Assembly: GCF_023091745.1 (NCBI RefSeq)
Contig: NC_068935.1
Location: 57,808,724-57,872,723 of the forward strand
DNA from: Budorcas taxicolor
Lineage: Eukaryota; Chordata; Mammalia; Artiodactyla; Bovidae
DNA length: 64,000 nt
Reading direction: 5' to 3'
Under the pieces are notes generated by a model that ran no database searches, was not told the origin of the DNA, and saw only the letters and a program-made list of their open reading frames with translations. Every line of letters starts with the position of its first letter. The stretch's first letter is position 1. This document shows positions 56,891-64,000 of the stretch, in pieces. Made by a program: the position numbers and the translations under genes.

Positions 56891-57310
56891 AGGCCTTACT
56901 AGCTTCTTTGGCCACTTGAATCCTCTATAATTACCCTTCTGCTTCCCTAACCAGGAAGGCCTAAGTGAGGTTCTCAGTGAAGAAGGACCTTGAGCCCCAG
57001 AGCTCAATATCTGACTCTTTAGCTGGGTCATAGTGAAAAAAGAGGGAGAAAACATGGCCCCCTCAGAGAGGAAGCCACTTTGAAGCAGGCTACAAGCATG
57101 AACCCCTAAAACCCCCACAGTGTCCTGGAGCTTAAGGACTGGCTGAATGCCCTGGAAGCATCTAGAACTGTTTAAAGTGCAACTTGTTACCCATATGTGG
57201 TTGTCCTAAAATTGACTTACCAAGTCTCAACAGAGACTTGAGTTAGCAAGTCTCTGCATATATTTGGAAACATGAAACAGAATAAAAAGGAGATAATACA
57301 AAACATCCAA
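56891..57310. other. Unassigned sequence
   Basis: Nothing recognised. Confidence 0.5.
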
Positions 57311-57657
57311 GTACACTGTCTTTCTTGTAACAGAAATACCATAGATTGAGTGGCTTAAATGGCAACATCTCAGTTCTGTAAGCTAGGAAATCCAAGATCA
57401 AGGTACCAACAGTTTGGTGTCTAGTGAAGTTCACAGATGTCTTCCTGGTGGATAGATGGCCATGTTCTACATGTGACTTCATCCAGCAGAAATGTTGAGG
57501 GAGTTCTGTGGGGTTTCTTGATAAGGGCACTAATCCCTTTCATGAGGACTCCACCCTCATGACCTCATCACTTCTCAAAGGCCTCACTCCTAATACCATC
57601 ACATTAGATTTCAACATATGAATCCTGGGGGAGGGGACACAGACATTTAGTCTATAG
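57311..57657 (-). repeat. 3' LTR of the MaLR element
   Basis: GATTGAGTGGCTTAAATGGC, GATAAGGGCACTAATCCCTT, CACCCTCATGACCTCATCAC and a closing GACATTTAGTCTATAG. Same subtype as the LTR at 59900-60252. Confidence 0.8.
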
Positions 57658-57787
57658 AACTCTATCCTTGGACCCTCAAAATTCATATCTCTCTCATATA
57701 CAAAGTACATTTCATTCCATTCAATAGCCCCCAAAGTCTTAAACTGTTCCAGCATTAACTCTAAACTCTTAGTCCAAAGTCTCATCT

Positions 57788-58164
57788 CAGTTCAGTCTCT
57801 CAGCCATGTCCAACTCTTTGCAATCCCATGGACTGCAACACACCAGGCTTCCCTGTCAATCACCAACCCCCAGAGTTTACTCAAACTCGTGTCCATCATG
57901 TCAGTGATGCCATCCAACCATCTCATCCTCTGTCACCCCCTTCTCCTCCCACCTTCAGTATTTCCCAGCATTAGGATTTTTTCCAATGAGTCAGTTCTTT
58001 GCATCAGGTGGCCAAAGTATTGAAGTTTCAGCTTCAGCATCAGCCCTTCCAATGAATATTCAGGACTGATTTCCTTTAGGATGGATTGGTTGGGTCTCCT
58101 TGCAGCCCAAGGGACTCTCAAGAGTCTTCTCCAACATCACAGTTCAAAAGCATCAAAAGTTCAG
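57788..58164 (-). mobile_element. BovB 3' end, exact target duplication
   Basis: A 377-bp antisense tail. Perfect 9-bp duplication GTCTCATCT at 57779-57787 and 58165-58173. Confidence 0.95.
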
Positions 58165-58423
58165 GTCTCATCTAAATATCATCTAAATCTAAATCTAATA
58201 TGGGTGAGACTTGGGCTACAATTCATCTGGAGGAAAATTCTCCAGCTATAAACTGTAAAACCAAACAAGTTATATGCTTCCAAAATCCAGTGGTGGGGCA
58301 GACATGGCATAGATATTCCCATTCCAAACAGGAGAAATCAGAAAGAAGCAAGGGTTATATAGGTCCCAAGTAAGCCCAAAACCTAACAGAGCAAACAACA
58401 TTAAATCTTAAGGCTCAAGAATA

Positions 58424-58893
58424 CAGTAAGTCCCGTACATATGAACCTTCAAAGATTCAAACATGCAAATTTTCAAAGATGCAAACGTGCATCTGGTTCC
58501 AGCAAGGAACCTGAACCTGTGCCATCCATGTCAGGTGTGAGTGAAGCTGCAGCCTGCCCTCCATTTCCTGCTGCTGACAACCCCTCAGCTCTACCATCTC
58601 TCACCTCCTCCCTTCTGCAGTCAGTAACTCTTTTTGCCTGTTCTCTCTCTGTCAGCCCCTGTATGTCAGCTGTTGTACCATACTACTGTACTTTTCAAGC
58701 ACTGTACTGTAAGATTTAAAATGTTTTCTTTATTTTTTGCATTTTTAACATATTATTTTTTTGAAAAGTATTAAAACCTATTACAGTACAGTACTATATA
58801 GCTGATTGTGTTAGTTTGGTACCTAGGCTAACTTTGTTGGACTTCCAAATGCACTCTCAGAATGGAACTCATGCTTATGAAGGGGACTTACTG
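58424..58893 (+). mobile_element. Tigger-like (TcMar) transposon, internally deleted
   Basis: A 470-bp element with inverted ends, CAGTAAGTCCCGTACATATG at the left and the complement of CAGTAAGTCCCCTTCATAAG at the right, flanked by TA on both sides (58422-58423, 58894-58895), as for mariner/Tigger elements. A 92-codon plus frame (58441-58719), including SGSSKEPEPVPSMSGVS, looks like the tail of a pogo/Tigger-type transposase without the catalytic core. Confidence 0.8.
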
Positions 58894-59899
58894 TAACCCT
58901 CTTTGGCGCCATGCTCTGCCTTTCAGACTCATTGGGATGCTGCTCTTCCGGGCCTTGCTCCATGACAGCTCTTTGCTGGTGCCCTGAAGCTCTCCTGAGC
59001 TGGAGTCTCAAGCTCACAGCTCTGCTTGGTCACTCTGTCCTTTGGAACCTAGGTGGAGGCAGCCATGCCCACAGGCCAGTACACTCTGAGCCTGGGATAG
59101 GAGTAGCAGCCCTAATAATCTCTCCATCCCCTCTGGGGTCCTTCTTCGCTTGTTTTGAAGAATAGAGTATATTCACAGCTGAATAGCTCTATGGTCCAGT
59201 CCTGTCAGGTCAAAGAAATCAGCATTCTTTCTTTATTCTTCTCTATTTTCTCCGCTTCCTTTAGTCCCAGCTGGCAGTGTTTCGGCTGGCATAATCTTAT
59301 CTCTATTCCTAGCTTTTGTAGAGAAAGTTGATAAGTCTGGAGTTTACATCTATACTAATTTCCCTATGAAACAGGCATCTGGCCACATCATTGGTATTCT
59401 CACTTTTTTGCAATATAAAGAGGCTGAGAATTTTCCAAATCTTTAAGTTCTGCTTCCTTTTTGCTTAGCAATTCCATCTGTAAGTTATTTCTCTCTTCTC
59501 ACATTTTACTATAAGCAGTCAGAAGCCAAGCCATACCTTCAACACTGCTTAGAAATTGCTTCATCCAATTTCATCACTTGCAAGTTCTTCCTTCCATAAA
59601 CTACTAGGACTTGGACCCAACTTAGTCAGCTTCTTTTCCACTTTTAACAAGGATTACTTTTCCTCCAGTTTCCAATGACATATTCGTCTTTCCCATCTGA
59701 AACCCCATGCCATCATTCTGTTCATGAATATTAGTTATTCTCTAAGAAGATCGAGGTTCTCTGTGAGCTCTCACCAGAATCCTCTTTAAAGATCTGTTCA
59801 TGGCAGTGTAGGTTTTTTTCTAGTCTGCATCTCAAAAGTCATCCACCCCTTTACCTGTTACCCAAATCCACTTCCACACCCCAGCTTCACAGTAACAAT

Positions 59900-60252
59900 C
59901 TCTGAAGCTATCCAGGCTGCTGTAATAGAATACCATGGATGAGGTGGCTTACTCAGCAAACATTTATTTCTCACAGTTCTGGAGGCTGGGAACTTCAAGA
60001 TCAAGGCACCAGCTGTTTCACTGTCTGCTGAAGGCTGACTTCCTTATTCATAGAAGGTCATCTTTTTGCTGTGACCTCACATGCAGAAGGGACAAAGAAC
60101 TCTCCGGGGTCTCTTTTATAAGGGCACTAATCTCATTCATAAGGGTTCCAACCTCATGATCTAATCACTTCCTAAAGTCCAAATACCATCACACTGAAAA
60201 TTAGGTTTTAACATACAAGCTTCAGAAGGATACAGACATTCATTCTGTAGGA
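59900..60252 (-). repeat. 5' LTR of the MaLR element
   Basis: GCTGCTGTAATAGAATACCA, TTATTTCTCACAGTTCTGGA, TATAAGGGCACTAATCTCAT and a closing GACATTCATTCTGTAG. Confidence 0.8.
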
Positions 60253-60689
60253 GCATCTTATGTAGTAATGGTAAGGATTGATTATCAAAACTTTCATTGT
60301 CCTGTATATTGATTTCTATGGATATTTGTATTGAGCCCTGATACAGAATATATTTCTCACTATAAATATGTTTGAAAGTCACCAATGTATCCAAACAAGA
60401 CTTTGTGCAGATGAGGAGAGTGGGCCCTAAATTAGGGATGGTACATATGTAAGGTGTTGTAATGAGAAAGGGGAGACAAGGATGCGAGTTCAAGTTGTCT
60501 CCTGACCGGAGCTCATGGGCTCCACCTCAGTTGCTGGGCAGTGGCAGCAGCCACCCAGGGCTCCAGGACTTGACACTACCAAGGAAGTTCTGGATCCCCA
60601 AACAAGCCTAAATACATGTTAGAGAAGCAAACAGAAATGGCTGCTTTTTATTGTGGATTGAGCTCTTTCAAGTGCATTCAACTATACAA
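60253..60689. other. Unassigned sequence
   Basis: Nothing recognised. Confidence 0.5.
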
Positions 60690-60800
60690 CAGGGTACCAG
60701 GGAACATTTTACAATATATACACATGTCAAAACAGCAAGCTGTGGATCTCAAGAATATACAATTTTTATTTATCAATTAAACCTCAATAAAGCTGAAGAC
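60690..60800 (+). mobile_element. L1M 3' end
   Basis: GAATATACAATTTTTATTTA, TCAATTAAACCTCAATAAAG, the usual end of an old L1. Confidence 0.6.
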
Positions 60801-61727
60801 AAAAAGTCACCAAGGAAAAAAAGTTGAGTTGCAGTTGTATTAAATATATGCCAAGTGATTTTACTCCTTAGAGGATGTTGGCTTTTGGTATGTTTCTGCC
60901 TTCTCATCATCCACTCCCCTGGTTTCTAACTTTTCTTTCTTTTGAGGTGTCTCTGCAACATCCAGGGTTCAGTTAGAGAAGCTAAGCAGTCAAGGTGAGG
61001 TAGAACATGAGGATTATCATGGGAATGGGACCCGCTTCCTGTGCGGACTGGAAGGATCTGCACATCAGCTATTGAGCCTGAAATTGCCCAAACCAACTAT
61101 CAGCAGGGAAATGGGCCAAGGGCAAGTGTGAGAACAAACCAGCAGCCCATCTGTCTCTGGCCACCTCCAACCTCAATAGCATGAGTGACCTGCAGAGGAA
61201 CTGGTCTCCATCACCAAGAGCTGTACACACATTTGACCCAGCTGAAGGAGGATATCTGGTGAGAATTGGGGGAGTGGCAGGGCCAGGGCTGTCCCACAAC
61301 AACAAAAGGAGCTGGCGGGTCAGGGACACTATCCAAGCTGCCATGGCACTGGCTTCTTGCTTTTCTTATGTCTTCCAAAGTCATCTGATTCTCATGTGGC
61401 TCCCACTAGCCCAGAACCAAACAGGGAAGGGAATTCCAAGCACTGAAGCTCTAGTTACACTCCAAAGCTACGGTTTTTAGCCATTTTTAGCTCTCTGAAT
61501 AAATATAGTGCCTAAGTGAAGAAGCAGCAGGGGCTAAAAATCTCGAATACCCAACATCCTGAGACTGGTGAGTGTTCTTCAGTACATGGACTGATGGGAG
61601 CAAGGCATGGCAGTGGCTCTGTACCCTGACACTTCCTCTGCCCAGAATTCACAACACCCTGTCATCTGCAGGTTCAGGGCCTCACCTGCCTGCAGATACA
61701 GGATCCTCAGAACATTAACAAGCCCCT
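60801..61727. other. Unassigned sequence
   Basis: No repeat or exon recognised. Frames of 91-99 codons on opposite strands at 61069-61480 overlap and have no family. Confidence 0.5.
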
Positions 61728-62042
61728 GTTATGCGTTGAGTGTTTGTGCCTCCCCCAAAGCCCCGACTCCCAATGGGATGGTATTTGGAGGTAAGGCCTT
61801 TAGGAGGTAATTTGGTTTTGACGAGGTCATGAGTTGAGCCCCTGTGATGGGATTAGTGCCCTCATAAGAACAGGAAGGGACCAAAGTTTTTTCTCTACCA
61901 CATGAGGGCATAGCAAGATGGCAGCTATCTGTCAACCAGGAAGGGGTTCTCCCCAGGAACTGAATTTTCCAAAGAAATGTGTATTGTTTAAGCCATTCAG
62001 TCAGTGATATTTTGTTATAGCAGCTCCCATTGACTCATACAA
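61728..62042 (+). mobile_element. MaLR-type LTR (MLT1-like)
   Basis: TGTTATGCGTTGAGTGTTTG start, ATGGGATGGTATTTGGAGGT, GTGATGGGATTAGTGCCCTC, and end TATTTTGTTATAGCAGCTCC. Confidence 0.85.
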
Positions 62043-63587
62043 GTATTTCTAGGAATCCCCAGAGAAGCTCTTGTTAGTGTTCACCATCATGTCTGTCTAC
62101 TACTTTCTTTCTTCCTCTTCAGAATCCATGACCATTTGCTGACATTTGTTGCCCAGGAAACCCCTGACAGAAACCATGCTGCTAGTTGGTCAAAGGCCTT
62201 GCCAAGTTCCCAAACTCCCTAAGCTTTCTGGTGACAGAAGTGGAGGGGCTCTAGTGGGAAAAGGAAGAACAGCACTGACTGTCTATCTTGGGCATGTTTT
62301 GTGCTCTGAGAAGCAAGACGCTTTGGACCCAGAGGCTGTGGGTTTCTCAACAGAGCTTTAACTCAGGCTTCTTTGGATGAAGTGGTTTCTCTGGGATTCC
62401 CAGTCCCAGCCACTTAACTTCTGGGATGCCTCTGGGCATGTCTGGAAAGTTCTGTGGGCTGTTTGCAAGTCCTCAGGCTGAGCCCTTTGGCAATTCACCT
62501 GGAGTTTGAGTATTAGCCTACCCCCTTATCCTCCTTTCCTGATCTCAACCCCCAGTAGGAAAAAATGTCTTTCTGCTCCATCCTCGAAAGTAAACTAACT
62601 GGTCCTGGTTTCTTCCCATCACTGGATGGGGCTCAGTCCAGGCACTCAGGAGGACAGCCTACTCCCAATACTGTTCATTCTTTACCAGATTAGGAAACAT
62701 AGACATTCCAGCTAGCTCTTTACATTTCAACCATGTGCCCGGCTATCCTTATAACTTTCTGAAAACTTCCATTTAGAAGAGGAAAAAATCTGCTAGGATA
62801 ATGCAGACTATGTGGAGTGGTGTCCACAAGCTGGTCCCATGTGAGCATTCCATATAGTGTGATAACGAACATTGGAATTGTCATAGTTAAGATGAGTGTC
62901 ATGCAGCTTAGTGTGGGGCCCTGGTCTCCGGGCCTTGTGAGAGATCACCAGTAGGGGAGGGAGTGGAGCAGTTCACAAAATAGCAGCCCTTCTTGGAACA
63001 GCATTTCCTTGGAGTTTAAGGAAACAGGGATGCCTCTTTCCATCACAAGCAAACATTATTGAGACACATACCTATCAGTGCAGCCCATCTCTTGGGCTAT
63101 CTGCTTCCCAATCCACATTGCCATTGACTGTCATGGTCATCCCTTTTAAACTTGACCTCAGTTCAGAAAGGAGAACGGGTTGTTCCAAGCAGAACATCTG
63201 TTAGTACACAGGTCAGCAGCACTCACTTACACGAAGCTGTGGATCCAAGTGAGTTCAGGGCCCCACTCTTGACTTTTGGTCATGATATGCACTTAGATGG
63301 GTGCTGGGAAAGGAAGCCAGCCTTCTAGGTTCCCACTGGGTAGATATCTCGAGTGAGGAATCTGGCTGCTGAAAATATGAGAATCATGAACGTCTTGCAA
63401 GGACTCAAGGAACCTGCCTCCTTTGGGGACTGGAGGAGGTTGCCCCTTTCTTGGCCAGCTCCCACCATCTGGAACAGTCATGTGGCAGAAGGGGATGGCT
63501 GGGACAGACACCCACCTCTCAGGGCTCTGGACTGACAGTGACCTCCAAAGTAGTGGCCACCTCTACTGGAAGAGTGCCAGCCCCCAA
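62043..63587. other. Unassigned sequence
   Basis: No repeat or exon recognised on either strand. Confidence 0.5.
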
Positions 63588-63757
63588 CCTGGTACTCTGT
63601 GACAACCTAGAGGAGTGGGATGAAACGGGAGGTGGGAGGGAGGTTCAAGAGGGAAAGGACATATGTATACCTATTGCCGATTTGTGCTGACATATGGCAG
63701 AAACCCGCACAATATTGTAAAGCAATTATCCTCCAATTAAAAATAAGTGTTTAAAAA
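63588..63757 (+). mobile_element. Ruminant L1 3' end
   Basis: CTCTGTGACAACCTAGAGGA, ACATATGTATACCTATTGCC, TATTGTAAAGCAATTATCCT and a short A-tail at 63752-63757. Only the last about 170 bp of the element. Confidence 0.85.
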
Positions 63758-64000
63758 AGACTGCCAGCTTCAGGTAGCTTCCTGTGCAGCCTCAGAAGAG
63801 TGGGGGTTTGTGGGGGATCCTTACCTGAATGAGTTCTGACTGCACAGCTAAAGGTGTTCCTAGGACCTGGTTTCAGGTCCTCACTAGAAATTTCAGCAAG
63901 ACCCTCCCATCCTCTTTGCCAGATGCTCTCTCTGGCCCCTCGGGCCCAGGAGGCTGAGTCCTGGGAACAGTAATGGTGATCATTGTCACAGTAGCCCAAG
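63758..64000. other. Unassigned sequence to window end
   Basis: Nothing recognised. The 82-codon minus frame is unsupported. Confidence 0.5.

Larger units (their letters stand above)
57658..59899 (-). mobile_element. MaLR internal region
   Basis: Segments such as CATCTAAATATCATCTAAAT, AACCAAACAAGTTATATGCT and TCAACACTGCTTAGAAATTG are in the order of MaLR internal sequence (antisense). Not coding. Confidence 0.65.
57311..60252 (-). mobile_element. MaLR retrotransposon, LTR-internal-LTR
   Basis: A complete MaLR/ERVL-related LTR retrotransposon layout on the minus strand. The 5' LTR is at about 59900-60252 and the 3' LTR at about 57311-57657, with MaLR-type internal sequence between. The internal region is non-coding as it stands and is interrupted by BovB (57788-58164) and a Tigger-like transposon (58424-58893). 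Removing both leaves roughly 2.1 kb, in the range of deleted MaLR elements. No target duplication could be fixed. Confidence 0.75.

Noticed and set aside
58441..58719. 92-codon frame as a real small gene
   Set aside because: It lies wholly inside a Tigger-like transposon and reads like a transposase C-terminal tail without a catalytic domain.
1..64000. CRISPR arrays, bacterial operons, tRNA/rRNA genes
   Set aside because: No regularly spaced direct repeats and no ribosome-binding/operon layout. The tRNA-like text is always the head of a SINE. Repeat content is that of a ruminant nuclear genome.

Overview
This window is nuclear DNA of a ruminant, most likely a bovid. The evidence is its repeats: many BovB (RTE) LINE fragments, tRNA-Glu/BovB hybrid SINEs (Bov-tA), two dimeric Bov-A2 SINEs with a (TGC)n stretch, and CHR-type cetartiodactyl SINEs. 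BovB alone occurs in other vertebrates, but Bov-tA and Bov-A2 are ruminant. I cannot tell cattle, sheep, goat or buffalo apart from sequence alone. I found no protein-coding exon, tRNA, rRNA or CRISPR array that I can support. The longer open frames are relics of LINE or transposon proteins, or chance openings. The window reads as intergenic or intronic sequence.

Layout. 1-4.9 kb: L1 fragments in both orientations, AT-rich sequence and a MaLR-type LTR. 5-18.9 kb: mostly unassigned sequence with scattered MIR, L2, hAT, MaLR and Bov-tA copies. 19-24.8 kb: an L1 3' part, a 1.3 kb BovB piece carrying reverse transcriptase, and an L2 that holds a hAT element that itself holds an L1 end. 26-41.4 kb: the densest LINE/SINE zone, with BovB copies in both orientations, including a 1.95 kb copy with an exact target-site duplication, and two ultra-short BovB-tail insertions near 33.3 and 33.6 kb. 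42.4-45 kb: an ancient hAT transposon with recognisable transposase, interrupted by an L1 end and two SINEs. 45-55.7 kb: GC-richer, repeat-poor sequence with two MaLR-type LTRs, one MLT2-like LTR and a few MIR/L2 fragments. 55.7-56.9 kb: a second MLT2-like LTR split by a Bov-A2 dimer and a CHR SINE. 57.3-60.25 kb: a nearly complete MaLR retrotransposon (LTR-internal-LTR, minus strand) carrying a BovB fragment and a Tigger-like DNA transposon. 60.3-64 kb: unassigned sequence, one MaLR LTR and a ruminant L1 3' end.

No set of genes works together here. What the window records is a layered insertion history: L2/MIR first, then hAT/Tigger/MaLR/MLT2/L1M, then CHR, then BovB/Bov-tA/Bov-A2. Many target-site duplications are still readable. 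Family names come from remembered consensus sequences and were not checked by a search. Repeat strand means the element's own 5' to 3' orientation. Boundaries are exact where a duplication is cited and otherwise good to roughly 10-30 bp.
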